Below, piece by piece: positions 16,493 through 23,881 of a stretch of DNA of 58,748 nt. How positions within the stretch are numbered: position 1 is the first letter of the stretch; every line of letters begins with the position of its first letter. Position numbers and translations under genes: made by a program. This DNA is from DATBLE01 sp046732255 (GTDB lineage Bacteria > Actinomycetota > Thermoleophilia > Gaiellales > Gaiellaceae). The notes beneath the pieces were generated by a model. That model did no database searches, was not told the origin of the DNA, and was given only the letters and a program-made list of their open reading frames with translations. The stretch is from positions 1 through 58,748 of the forward strand of contig JBKPMR010000071.1 in the NCBI GenBank assembly GCA_046732255.1, in the 5' to 3' direction.

Positions 16493-16827
16493 GCGAGCAG
16501 TTCGCGGAGCGCTGCGAGCGGCTCCGGGACGACGCGGTAGTAGGCCCAGCTCCCGCGCTGCTCCCGCTCGACCAGCCCGGCCCGGAGCAGCACCTTCAGG
16601 TGGTGGCTGACGGTCGGCTGGCTGAGGCCGAGCGGCTCGGTCAGGTGGCAGACGCACGCCTCGGCGCCCGGCTGCGCCTGGATCAGGCTGAGGAGGCGAA
16701 GCCGCGCCGGATCCGCCAACGCCTTCATCGACTCGGCCAGCCGCCTGGCCTCGCCGGCGTCGAGCGGTCCCTGGAGGAGCGGCGGGCAGGAGGCGGCGAT
16801 GGTCGCGATCGGCTGCATTGGATTCAT
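16489..16827 (-). CDS. arsR: ArsR-family metalloregulator (ArsR1)
   Basis: Winged-helix repressor, 112 residues from ATG 16827. The core ALADPARLRLLSLIQ, ACVCHLTEPLGLSQPTVSHHLKVLLRAGLVEREQRGSWAYYR is the ArsR fold with a metal-sensing CVC pair in the recognition region. In-frame ATGs also occur at 16839 and 16818; I chose 16827 because the operator-like sequence at 16828-16845 lies directly upstream of it. It is divergent from the second arsC gene and probably controls both directions, released by As(III). Confidence 0.85.
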   Translation of the reverse strand: MNPMQPIATIAASCPPLLQGPLDAGEARRLAESMKALADPARLRLLSLIQAQPGAEACVCHLTEPLGLSQPTVSHHLKVLLRAGLVEREQRGSWAYYRVVPEPLAALRELLA

Positions 16828-16845
16828 ATTGACAGACATCGATGA
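16828..16845. promoter_or_regulatory. Candidate ArsR operator between arsR1-arsC1 and arsC2
   Basis: ATTGACAGACATCGATGA on the plus strand is an imperfect inverted repeat of the ArsR-box type (complement TCATCGAT-GTC-TGTCAAT). It sits between the divergent arsR1 and arsC2 starts, where binding would repress both. A second TCATCGATCG follows at 16861. Confidence 0.5.
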
Positions 16846-16894
16846 CCTTGCGATCATCGGTCATCGATCGCCGTCGATGAGAGAGGAGTCGATC

Positions 16895-17521
16895 GTGCCG
16901 GAGCTACTGGATCCAGTCACGCAGCACCACGTCGACCAGGCCGCTGCCGCGCTCAGGAGCGAGTTCGCCGGCATCTTCTCGGAGCAGACGATCGCGATGT
17001 ACATCGCCGAGTCGCTCGACCTGCTCGGCGCCGCGCGGATCAACGTCTTCGTTCCCGTACTCGCTCACCGGTTCGCGCGCGAACGGCTACGCGCGCTCGG
17101 TCAGGCGGAGGGAGCGATCGTCAAGGAACAACCTGAGGTGTTGTTCGTGTGTGTTCACAACGCAGGCCGCTCTCAGATGGCGGCAGGCCTCGTCAAGCTG
17201 CGGTCGCATGGTCGCGTTCACGTCCGCTCGGCGGGCAGCGCGCCCGGCGAGGAGATCAACCCGGCCGTCGTCGAGGCGATGGCCGAGGTCGGCGTCGATC
17301 TCGGCGAGGAGTTCCCGAAGCCCCTGACCGACGAGGTCGTCCGTGCCGCAGACGTCGTGATCACGATGGGCTGCGGCGATGCATGCCCGATCTACCCAGG
17401 AAAGAAGTACGAGGACTGGGAGCTCGACGACCCGGCGGGACAGGATCTCGGGACCGTACGCCGGATCCGCGACGAGATCGACGAACGCGTGCAGCGCCTC
17501 GTCGGCGAGCTGCTCGACTAA
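16895..17521 (+). CDS. arsC: Arsenate reductase (mycothiol type) with N-terminal helical domain (ArsC2)
   Basis: 208-residue two-part protein. Residues 1-80 are a helical domain (PVTQHHVDQAAAALRSEFAGIFSEQTIAMYIAESLD...FVPVLAHRFARERL), the three-helix bundle seen before many actinobacterial arsenate-mycothiol transferases. From residue 80 the catalytic domain follows, with P-loop VLFVCVHNAGRSQMAAGL (Cys at residue 86), FPKPLTDEVVRAADVVITMGCGDACP and PGKKYEDWELDDPAG. The CVHNAGRSQMA motif is that of mycothiol-dependent ArsC. GTG at 16895 is preceded by AGGAG with 6-base spacing. The stop overlaps the MIP channel start (TAATG). Confidence 0.88.
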   Translation: MPELLDPVTQHHVDQAAAALRSEFAGIFSEQTIAMYIAESLDLLGAARINVFVPVLAHRFARERLRALGQAEGAIVKEQPEVLFVCVHNAGRSQMAAGLVKLRSHGRVHVRSAGSAPGEEINPAVVEAMAEVGVDLGEEFPKPLTDEVVRAADVVITMGCGDACPIYPGKKYEDWELDDPAGQDLGTVRRIRDEIDERVQRLVGELLD

Positions 17522-18192
17522 TGCCGCTCCTCCGCAGCCTGGCCGCCGAGGCGATCGGCACGTTCACGCTCGTCTTCGCCGGCGCCGGGGCGGTGATGGT
17601 CGACGCCAAGACGCACCAGCTCGGCCACGTCGGCGTCGCGATCACCTTTGGGCTCGTGATCATGGCGATGATCTATGCGGTCGGGCACGTCTCGGGCGCG
17701 CACTTCAACGGCGCGGTCACCTTCGCGTTCGCGCTGACGCGCCACTTTCCGTGGCGGCGGGCCGGCGGCTACTGGGCCGCGCAGCTCACCGGTGCGATCG
17801 TCGCTGCGGCGATCCTGCGCGGCTCACTCGGTGACATCGCCCACGTGGGTGCGACGCTGCCGTCGGGGTCCGACGCCCAGTCGTTTCTCTGGGAGACCGT
17901 GATGACCGCCTTCCTGATGTTCGTGATCATGGCCGTGGCAACCGACACGCGCGCCGTCGGCGAGGCGGCGGCGATCGCGATCGGGGCGACGATCGGCCTC
18001 GACGCGATGTTCGGCGGCCCGATCTCCGGCGCATCGATGAACCCGATGCGGTCGGCCGGGCCCGCGATCGTCTCCGGCGACCTGACGTCGCTCTGGATCT
18101 ACCTCGTCGCACCGCCGCTCGGAGCTGCGATCGGGGCCCTGGCCTACCTGTTCGTGCGCGGCGATGGCGCTAGCAGCACCCGCCGCTTGTAG
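17521..18192 (+). CDS. MIP/aquaporin-family channel of the ars cluster
   Basis: Six-helix MIP channel of 223 residues, coupled to arsC2 by a TAATG overlap. The two pore loops are recognisable but altered: the first is SGAHFNGAVTFAF (NGA instead of NPA) and the second SGASMNPMRSAGPA (NPM instead of NPA). Helices include LAAEAIGTFTLVFAGAGAVM and LWETVMTAFLMFVIMAVAT. In some bacteria an aquaglyceroporin (AqpS) replaces ArsB/Acr3 and lets arsenite from ArsC leave the cell. No ArsB or Acr3 gene is in this window, so that role is likely here. The 3' end overlaps arsM by 23 bases (convergent). Confidence 0.85.
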   Translation: MPLLRSLAAEAIGTFTLVFAGAGAVMVDAKTHQLGHVGVAITFGLVIMAMIYAVGHVSGAHFNGAVTFAFALTRHFPWRRAGGYWAAQLTGAIVAAAILRGSLGDIAHVGATLPSGSDAQSFLWETVMTAFLMFVIMAVATDTRAVGEAAAIAIGATIGLDAMFGGPISGASMNPMRSAGPAIVSGDLTSLWIYLVAPPLGAAIGALAYLFVRGDGASSTRRL

Positions 18193-18931
18193 CCGCCACC
18201 GGGAGGCTCTTCGAGCGGTTCGGCCGGGTCGCCTCCGCCGCCGACTTTCGCCCCTTCACGATCGCGCCGTGCATCCCGTCGGCGGCCTCGTACGTGAACT
18301 CGACCGACACGTCCTCAAAGCCGGCCTCGGCGAGACCCTCGAGGTACTCCGTCTTCGACAGCGCACCGGCGATGCAGCCGACGTAGCTCCCGCGCTCGGC
18401 ACGTTCGTCGGGCGTCAGGCGGTCCTCGGCGATCACGTCGCTGATGCCCAGCCGTCCGCCCGGCTTCAGGACGCGGGCGAGCTCGCGGAAGACGGCGGGC
18501 TTGTCCGTCGACAGGTTGATCACGCAGTTCGAGATCACGACGTCGACGCTGTCGGCCGGGAGGGGGATGTCCTCGATCTGACCGCGCAGGAAGTGGGCGT
18601 TGGTCACACCACGGTCGGCCGCGTTCGCCCGCGCGAGCGCGAGCATCTCCTCGGTCATGTCGAGCCCCCAGGCGATGCCCGACGGGCCGACGCGCTCGGC
18701 CGAGAGGATCACGTCGAGCCCCCCGCCGGAGCCGAGGTCGAGCACGCTCTCGCCTTCGTTCAGGTCCGCCATGGCAACCGGGTTGCCGCATCCGAGGCTG
18801 AGGATCCCGCCGACCTGTTCCCCTTCGTAGAACTCGGGGCCGCACCCACAGTCGGTGCCGCACGCGCCGCCGGCGGCGGCTTCGGCGTACTTCGCGCGAA
18901 CTTCCTCACGCAACCGCAACTGGTCGTTCAC
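18170..18931 (-). CDS. arsM: Arsenite S-adenosylmethionine methyltransferase ArsM
   Basis: 253-residue methyltransferase that methylates As(III) to volatile or less retained species. Motif I is VLDLGSGGGLDVILSAERVG with GLDMTEEMLALARANA next, then VVISNCVINLSTDKPAVFRELARVLKPGGR, which is diagnostic of ArsM. Arsenic-binding cysteine candidates are C48 (SLGCGNP), C136 (NCVIN) and C186 (YVGCIAG); extra Cys occur at 24, 28, 30 and in the terminal GGCC. It overlaps the end of arsR2 by 26 bases, so it is co-transcribed with that repressor. Confidence 0.92.
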   Translation of the reverse strand: MNDQLRLREEVRAKYAEAAAGGACGTDCGCGPEFYEGEQVGGILSLGCGNPVAMADLNEGESVLDLGSGGGLDVILSAERVGPSGIAWGLDMTEEMLALARANAADRGVTNAHFLRGQIEDIPLPADSVDVVISNCVINLSTDKPAVFRELARVLKPGGRLGISDVIAEDRLTPDERAERGSYVGCIAGALSKTEYLEGLAEAGFEDVSVEFTYEAADGMHGAIVKGRKSAAEATRPNRSKSLPVAATSGGCC

Positions 18932-19268
18932 GATTCTCTCCTTTCACAGCTGTGAGCTCGCCCAGCGCCGCCAGCGCGTCCTCGTCGAGGGAGTAGTAGG
19001 CCCACGTTCCCCGCTGCTCGCGGACGAGCAGCCCGGCGTCGGTGAGCTTCTTCAGGTGATGGCTGACGGTCGGCTGGGTCAGCCCGAGAGGTCCGACCAG
19101 CTCGCACACGCAGACCGGCTCGTCACTGGTGGCGAGCAGGTTGACGATCCGCACGCGGGCGGCGTCTCCGAGCGCCTTGAAGAGTCTCGCCGTTGCCTCC
19201 GCCTCCTCCTCGGAGAGGGGCGCGGCGTCGAGCGGGCGGCAGCACGCGATAACGGGCAGCGCATTCAT
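18906..19268 (-). CDS. arsR: ArsR-family metalloregulator (ArsR2)
   Basis: 120-residue winged-helix repressor. Core: LFKALGDAARVRIVNLLATSDEPVCVCELVGPLGLTQPTVSHHLKKLTDAGLLVREQRGTWAYYSL. Metal ligands are probably the CVC of the sensing helix plus the N-terminal IACCRPL pair. ATG 19268 is preferred to the TTG at 19274. It shares the QPTVSHHLK and REQRGxWAYY blocks with ArsR1, so the two are paralogues. It controls arsM downstream, with an operator just upstream of its start. Confidence 0.88.
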   Translation of the reverse strand: MNALPVIACCRPLDAAPLSEEEAEATARLFKALGDAARVRIVNLLATSDEPVCVCELVGPLGLTQPTVSHHLKKLTDAGLLVREQRGTWAYYSLDEDALAALGELTAVKGENRERPVAVA

Positions 19269-19282
19269 CGACAAACGCCAAT

Positions 19283-19302
19283 ATAGACAATTGTCGATCT
19301 AT
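19283..19302. promoter_or_regulatory. Candidate ArsR operator upstream of arsR2-arsM
   Basis: ATAGACAATTGTCGATCTAT contains the perfect palindrome GACAATTGTC (19286-19295) and outer ATAGA/TCTAT arms. Its position immediately before the arsR2 start fits autoregulation. It is AT-rich against a 70% GC background. Confidence 0.55.
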
Positions 19303-19303
19303 G

Positions 19304-20317
19304 TCAAGAGGGCGGTCGCAACGCGCCGTCACCCGACACCCGCGTCGCGCGGCGGCCGAAGTCCTCGCCGGACAACCGGCGCACGATCGCGTCGGCGGCT
19401 CCGCTCGGGTCCGGGCGCGGCATGCCGTTGCCGGCGATGGTCATCGGGACGAGGGTGCCCCTGACCCACGACCCATCCCGCCCGAGCGTGACGCGCAGGA
19501 TCCCGGTCACGCCCGAGACGCCGGACGTGTTCAGCGTCTGGTAGCCGACGAAGTTGCCCATCGAGTACGCGATCAACCGTCCGCGGTACCACTCCATCCC
19601 GCGCAGGACGTGCGGACCGCTGCCGACCACGAGGTCGGCGCCGGCGCGGATCACCGCGTGCGTGAACGCGATCGAGTTGCCTCGGTTCTCGCCCAGGAAC
19701 CACTCCGTCCCCGGCCGGACGTGCTGGCGGTCGGAACCCTCTGCGCCGGCGTGCATGGTGACGACGACAAGGTCGGCCCACTCGTCCGCCTTGCGCACGA
19801 GTGCCTGGGCCGCGGGCAGGTTCAGCAGGCTCTGAGCCCAGGGATACGGCGCGAACCCGAGCAGGGCGATCCGCGTCCCGCGCACCTTCGCGTAGGCGAT
19901 CTCGCCTGGCCGCCCGGTGGTCAGCAGGCCCGCTGCGCGCACCGCCGCAACCGTGTCCGCCTGGCCCCCTTCCCCGTAGTCCATGGCGTGGTTGTTGGCG
20001 AGGTTCACGACCGTGAAGCCCGACTGCCGCAGCAGCCGGGCATACGACGGCGGGGCATGGAAGGCGAAGCAGTCCGAGCTCCCGGCGGCGCACTTCGACG
20101 ACGCGCGCTCGGTCAGCGTTCCCTCGAGGTTGCCGAGGACGACGTCCCCGCGGAGGTCGCGCTTCACCGAGTCGAAGTAGGCGTCGGCGGGCCCGGCGAC
20201 CATCGCCAAGTCTCCGGTGAAGGCGAGGTGGACGACCGGCTTCGACGCCGAGCCTCCCGGGCCGACGACGGCGACTGCGGCCGCCAGGAGGACACCGAGA
20301 ACGAGCGCCCGCTTCAC
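19304..20317 (-). CDS. CapA/PgsA-like metallophosphatase-family secreted protein
   Basis: 337-residue CapA-family protein, related to poly-gamma-glutamate capsule synthesis enzymes of calcineurin-like fold. The GTG start at 20317 opens a signal peptide (VKRALVLGVLLAAAVAVVGPGGSAS). Motifs are VHLAFTGDLAM, VVLGNLEGTLTE (GNLE), VVNLANNHAMDYG (NNH), VVVTMHAGAE (H), GADLVVGSGPHVLRG and YSMGNFV, which together form the metal site. The alternative upstream extension is antisense and non-homologous. It is downstream of phoX on the same strand but separated by a strong hairpin. Exact role (capsule or cell-wall hydrolysis) is open. Confidence 0.82.
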   Translation of the reverse strand: MKRALVLGVLLAAAVAVVGPGGSASKPVVHLAFTGDLAMVAGPADAYFDSVKRDLRGDVVLGNLEGTLTERASSKCAAGSSDCFAFHAPPSYARLLRQSGFTVVNLANNHAMDYGEGGQADTVAAVRAAGLLTTGRPGEIAYAKVRGTRIALLGFAPYPWAQSLLNLPAAQALVRKADEWADLVVVTMHAGAEGSDRQHVRPGTEWFLGENRGNSIAFTHAVIRAGADLVVGSGPHVLRGMEWYRGRLIAYSMGNFVGYQTLNTSGVSGVTGILRVTLGRDGSWVRGTLVPMTIAGNGMPRPDPSGAADAIVRRLSGEDFGRRATRVSGDGALRPPS

Positions 20318-20340
20318 CGCGGCGCAGACTAGCCGGGCGT

Positions 20341-20368
20341 TCGGGGGGCCCGCTGCCGGGCCCCCCGA
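20341..20368 (-). terminator. GC-rich hairpin after phoX
   Basis: TCGGGGGGCCC (20341-20351) and GGGCCCCCCGA (20358-20368) make a perfect 11-bp stem with a 6-base loop, 15 bases past the phoX stop. No U-tract is present, so it is an intrinsic-like terminator typical of high-GC actinobacteria. Confidence 0.7.
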
Positions 20369-20382
20369 GGATCCACCCGTCG

Positions 20383-21948
20383 CTACTTGAACTTGCCCGG
20401 CGGAACGTGCAGGGCGAGCACTTGGCCGCCCTGGACGAGCTCGCCGCTGATCGCGTAATGCGCCTGCGTATCGAGCAGGTACCAACCCTCGCCGAGGAAG
20501 CCGGCCGGGATGATCCCGGACATCTCCTCGTCCTTGGTCAAGAAGTCGGAGGCGCCGGGGGTGAAGCGGTCCGGATCGTGCTCGGCGATCTTCACCAGGT
20601 TTCCGCTGTCGATGGAGTAGATCCAGGCGCCACCGAGATATGCCTGGCCGCCGACGTCTTCGACCATCAGCACCTGGCCGCGGTCGTTGACCGTGACGTT
20701 GTCGAGCATCTGGGGGCCCGGCGAGCCGGCGCTCTGGGTGCCGGTCGCAGAGGGACTGTCTGCCGTGCCGACCGGCCCGCCGACGAGGAGGGTGATCGTG
20801 CCACCCTTGCTCGGATCGGCCGGATCGACGAAGCGCAGCCGCCACAGCCTCGTCTCGCCGGTGCGGTTCTCGGCAGGAGCCGGACCGAACGCCGACGTGG
20901 TCACGAAGTAGAAGTCATTCGGGTGCCGCGGATCCCAGGAGCCGTCCTCGGGCCGCTGGAAGTTGGTCACGCCCTTGGACTGGCTGTCCCCGTCCAGCGT
21001 GTTCGCGCCTGCGCCTCCGACGCCGGCAAACTGGGAGACGTCGACGAGCTCGAAATTCTGCTCCTCGCCGACCGTCCAGCTGTGCTGGTGCTCGTTCTGC
21101 GGGACACCGAGCACCTTGATCCCGTACAGCTTTCCGTTCGTCAGTCCGGCCTTCTGGACCGGGTTGCCGGAGGTCGTCTTCTGGCCGCGGTAGAGGTACA
21201 CCTGCTGGCCGACCGTGGCGTCCCCGTCGTCCATCTCGATCACCGCCGTCGCGTCGCCGGTTTGCGGGTTCGCGACCACGTTCTCGTAGGACATGCTGCC
21301 GAGCCACGGACTCAGCTCGTAGCTGTCGCCGGTCGCGACGACGTGGCCCCACGGACGTCCGGTGGTGCCGCCCTCCTCCCCGTCCATGAAGAGCCGTCCG
21401 TCGTAGCCCTTGCCCGAGGCGGGGTTGAAGAAGGCCGACGGCGCCGGCAGGTCGGCTGAGCAGAGGCGATTCAGGCGCGTCGGAGCGCCGTCGGTGTTCG
21501 ACACCTGCCAGTCGGTTCCGTTCCATGTGTGGAGCGTCTGGATCTGGTCCTCGCCGTGCAGGACGCGCAGCGAGCCCTTCTCGATCGTCCACTTGGAGAC
21601 GAAGGCGCCCCGGGCGCCGTGTGCCCGCACTTCGCCCTGGGTGCTCGAGAGCTCGTGGTTCATGAGGACGGTGAAGGTGCCGTCGCCGTTGTCGAAGGCC
21701 CCGAGTCCGTCGGGGATCCCGACCATCCGGTACGGAGTGACGCCGTCCGGCTTCGTGTTCACCGAGTCACCGACAGTGAGGATCGACTTCGTCACGACCC
21801 CCGGCTGCGAGCGCAGGACGTACGGCGACTCCGAGCTGCTCGGACCGGTCTGGGCGCCCGGAGCTGCAACCGCGACCGCCGCCACGGCCGCCGCTCCGAG
21901 CACCAATCCGGAGCCGAGCGCGAGCTTCGTTCTCCGCGTCAGCTTCAT
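20383..21948 (-). CDS. phoX: PhoX-family alkaline phosphatase (DUF839)
   Basis: 521-residue exported phosphatase-family protein. The N-terminus KLTRRTKLALGSGLVLGAAAVAAVAVAA has a twin-arginine-like TRRTKLAL, as expected for Tat-exported PhoX. Family blocks are GDGTFTVLMNHELSSTQGEVRAHGARGAFVSKW, LFMDGEEGGTTGRPWGHVV and FQRPEDGSWDPRHPNDFYFVTT, followed by DNVTVNDRGQVLMVEDVGG. PhoX uses Ca/Fe to release phosphate from esters outside the cytoplasm. AAAGGGAG precedes the ATG. A PHO-box-like array at 22020-22052 lies upstream, and it neighbours the pst/pho genes, so induction by phosphate starvation is likely. It is somewhat shorter than classic PhoX. Confidence 0.85.
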   Translation of the reverse strand: MKLTRRTKLALGSGLVLGAAAVAAVAVAAPGAQTGPSSSESPYVLRSQPGVVTKSILTVGDSVNTKPDGVTPYRMVGIPDGLGAFDNGDGTFTVLMNHELSSTQGEVRAHGARGAFVSKWTIEKGSLRVLHGEDQIQTLHTWNGTDWQVSNTDGAPTRLNRLCSADLPAPSAFFNPASGKGYDGRLFMDGEEGGTTGRPWGHVVATGDSYELSPWLGSMSYENVVANPQTGDATAVIEMDDGDATVGQQVYLYRGQKTTSGNPVQKAGLTNGKLYGIKVLGVPQNEHQHSWTVGEEQNFELVDVSQFAGVGGAGANTLDGDSQSKGVTNFQRPEDGSWDPRHPNDFYFVTTSAFGPAPAENRTGETRLWRLRFVDPADPSKGGTITLLVGGPVGTADSPSATGTQSAGSPGPQMLDNVTVNDRGQVLMVEDVGGQAYLGGAWIYSIDSGNLVKIAEHDPDRFTPGASDFLTKDEEMSGIIPAGFLGEGWYLLDTQAHYAISGELVQGGQVLALHVPPGKFK

Positions 21949-22019
21949 CGTCTCCCTTTCGGTATCAGCGCCGGCGTGTCCGGCGCGATCGGTCCCGAAG
22001 CTAGGCCCGGCCGTCCGGC

Positions 22020-22052
22020 CGGTGGGTATCCGATCGGTGACCAGCCGGTGAG
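22020..22052 (-). promoter_or_regulatory. PHO-box-like direct repeats upstream of phoX
   Basis: On the minus strand three 11-base units run CTCACCGGCTG, GTCACCGATCG, GATACCCACCG, reading 22052 to 22020. The TCACC (ATACC) core recurs every 11 bases, as in Streptomyces PHO boxes bound by PhoP. It is about 70 bases before the phoX ATG. Confidence 0.6.
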
Positions 22053-22104
22053 AGGTGAGGAGGGTAGCCCCCTGAGTTCACGCTTCCGATAGCCGGGCCC
22101 TACG

Positions 22105-22130
22105 GCGCTCAGGCGACCGAGCCTGAGCGC
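22105..22130 (-). terminator. Hairpin after the pstB-phoU operon
   Basis: GCGCTCAGGC (22105-22114) and GCCTGAGCGC (22121-22130) are exact complements around a 6-base loop, only 5 bases past the stop of the last phoU on the minus strand. Likely terminator of pstB-phoU2-DUF202-phoU1. Confidence 0.65.
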
Positions 22131-22135
22131 ACTGA

Positions 22136-22825
22136 CTAAGACGGGTCCACGTCCGGCCTGGACGCGTCCGTGAACTCGCGGAACTCACCGGTGACGAGGT
22201 ATGCGGTCTGCTCGCCGATGTCGACGGCGTGGTCTCCGATCCGCTCGAGGCAGCGCGAGACCACCAGCATCCGCAGGCCCCACTCGCGGTGCTCGGCGCC
22301 GAGTCCGAGCACCCGCTCCGACAGCCTGCGGTTCGTGCGGTCGATCAGCTCGTCCAGGTCGACGAGCGCCTCCGCCCGTGCCAGGTCCCGGTGCTGAAAG
22401 GAGCGGAGCGCGACGCGGGTCATCTCCTCGGCGCGGACGCCCATCTCGGCGAGCGCGGCGACGATCCTGGCCTCGGCCGGAATGTCGCCGGCCAGCTTGG
22501 TCAGCTTGGCGACCGTGACGCAGTAGTCGGCCATCCGCTCCAGGTGGAGGTTCACGTGCAGCATCGCGAGCACGAGCCGGAGGTCGGACGCGACGGGCGT
22601 TTGTCGGGCGAGCAGCGACTGGATCCCTTCCTCGATCGCGAAATAGGCGCTGTCGACCTCGTCGTCGAACGAAATGACCTCATCGGCCAGCTCGAGGTCC
22701 TGCTCGACCATCGCCCGCGTCGCCGCCTGTACCGATCGTACGACGAGGTCGCCTTCCATCTGCAGCGATGCCTCGAGGTCGTGGAGCTCCTCGTGGAACG
22801 TGACCCTGAGCGGGCGGCTCTCCAT
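22136..22825 (-). CDS. phoU: Phosphate uptake regulator PhoU (copy 1)
   Basis: 229-residue PhoU with two three-helix repeats. Hallmarks are FHEELHDLEASLQMEGDLVVRSV, VISFDDEVDSAYFAIEEGIQSLLARQTPVASDLRLVLAMLHVNLHLERMADYC and the second-repeat ISRCLERIGDHAVDIGEQTAYLVTGEF (here VVSRCLERIGDHAVDIGEQ). The (E/D)xxxD metal-cluster motifs are kept. PhoU links the Pst transporter to the PhoR kinase and represses the Pho regulon when phosphate is abundant. It is a clear paralogue of the copy two genes upstream, with the C-terminal block nearly identical. Confidence 0.92.
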   Translation of the reverse strand: MESRPLRVTFHEELHDLEASLQMEGDLVVRSVQAATRAMVEQDLELADEVISFDDEVDSAYFAIEEGIQSLLARQTPVASDLRLVLAMLHVNLHLERMADYCVTVAKLTKLAGDIPAEARIVAALAEMGVRAEEMTRVALRSFQHRDLARAEALVDLDELIDRTNRRLSERVLGLGAEHREWGLRMLVVSRCLERIGDHAVDIGEQTAYLVTGEFREFTDASRPDVDPS

Positions 22826-22848
22826 CGCTCGATGCTAGCTCGCCGGGT

Positions 22849-23196
22849 TCAGAGTGACGAGAGCAGGAGCACGACGGTCAACGTGCCCAGAAGGGCGGCC
22901 ACCAGGGTGAGGACCGCCAGGACCCGCGTCTCGGGCGGCGCGAAGCGGCCCTCGCTCACCGCCCGGTCGACGATCGTCTGCCGTCGCAGGCCGTAGCCGA
23001 GCAGGGCGACGCCGAGCGCGGCGAACCCGGTGCCGACGAGCACATACGCCCAGCGCGCCTCGCCGACCAGCTTCGGGGCGATCCCGCCTGCCCCGATTCC
23101 GACCGCGATCGCGGTCAGCCCCGTGCGCCACCAGGCGAGGTAGGTCCGCTCGCTCGCCAGCCGCGTTCGCCGCAGCGCGTCCGACGTCTCGTCCAC
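22849..23196 (-). CDS. DUF202 family membrane protein (YidH-like)
   Basis: 115-residue inner-membrane protein. It begins VDETSDALRRTRLASERTYLAWWRTGLTAIAVGIG, the DUF202 signature (RTxLAxERTxLAWxRT), and has three hydrophobic helices: AIAVGIGAGGIAPKL, WAYVLVGTGFAALGVALLGYGL and VLAVLTLVAALLGTLTVVLLLSSL. The GTG start at 23196 is 4 bases after the phoU2 stop. Eukaryotic SPX-VTC proteins carry a homologous DUF202 membrane domain in polyphosphate polymerase, so its place between two phoU genes is suggestive. The bacterial function is unknown. Confidence 0.85.
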   Translation of the reverse strand: MDETSDALRRTRLASERTYLAWWRTGLTAIAVGIGAGGIAPKLVGEARWAYVLVGTGFAALGVALLGYGLRRQTIVDRAVSEGRFAPPETRVLAVLTLVAALLGTLTVVLLLSSL

Positions 23197-23200
23197 CCGG

Positions 23201-23881
23201 TCATGCTCCCGCGAGGCTCGGACGGGACGCGTCGGTGTACTCGCGGAACTCGCCGGTGACGAGGTAGGCGGTCTGCTCGCCGATGTCGACGGCGTGGTCT
23301 CCGATCCGCTCGAGGCAGCGCGAGACGATGAGCATCCGGAGGCCCCAGCGCCGTGCGTCGAGATCGTCGGCGATCGCGAACACCTGCTCGACTGCATGGC
23401 GATTGGCGCGGTCGATCAACTCGTCGAGCTCGACGAGCGTCTCGGCCCGGGCGGCGTCGCGCGCGGCGAAGGAGTCGACGGCGACGCGGATCATCTCCTC
23501 CGCGCGCGTGCCCATCTCCTCGAACGCGTCGATCAGGCTCGACGCCTGCGGCAGGTACTCGGTCAGCTTGACGAGCTTGGCGATCGTCACGCAGTAGTCC
23601 GCCATCCGCTCGAGGTGGAGGTTGACGTGCAGGATCGCCAGCACCAGCCTGAGGTCGGACGCGACCGGCGTCTGCCGGGCGAGCAGGTCCTGGACGCCCT
23701 GCTCGATCTCGAGGTAGACGGCGTCGACCTCGTCGTCGAACCGGATCACCTCGTCGGCCGCCTCGCCGTCGGCCTCGGCGAGCGCCGACAGAACGAGCCT
23801 GAGCGACCGCATGACCAGATCGCTCTCGGACTGGAGCCTCGCCTCGAGACGCTCGAGCTCGCGGTGGAACTCGTCCCTCAT
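23201..23881 (-). CDS. phoU: Phosphate uptake regulator PhoU (copy 2)
   Basis: 226-residue PhoU, starting MRDEFHRELERLEARLQ. It has VIRFDDEVDAVYLEIEQGVQDLLARQTPVASDLRLVLAILHVNLHLERMADYC and LIVSRCLERIGDHAVDIGEQTAYLVTGEFREY. The ATG at 23881 overlaps the pstB stop (ATGA), the usual pstB-phoU coupling, so this is probably the canonical PhoU that contacts PstB. Upstream in-frame sequence is antisense noise. The two copies differ mainly in the middle helices (for example LTEYLPQASSLIDAFEEMG here versus LAGDIPAEARIVAALAEMG). Confidence 0.92.
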   Translation of the reverse strand: MRDEFHRELERLEARLQSESDLVMRSLRLVLSALAEADGEAADEVIRFDDEVDAVYLEIEQGVQDLLARQTPVASDLRLVLAILHVNLHLERMADYCVTIAKLVKLTEYLPQASSLIDAFEEMGTRAEEMIRVAVDSFAARDAARAETLVELDELIDRANRHAVEQVFAIADDLDARRWGLRMLIVSRCLERIGDHAVDIGEQTAYLVTGEFREYTDASRPSLAGA

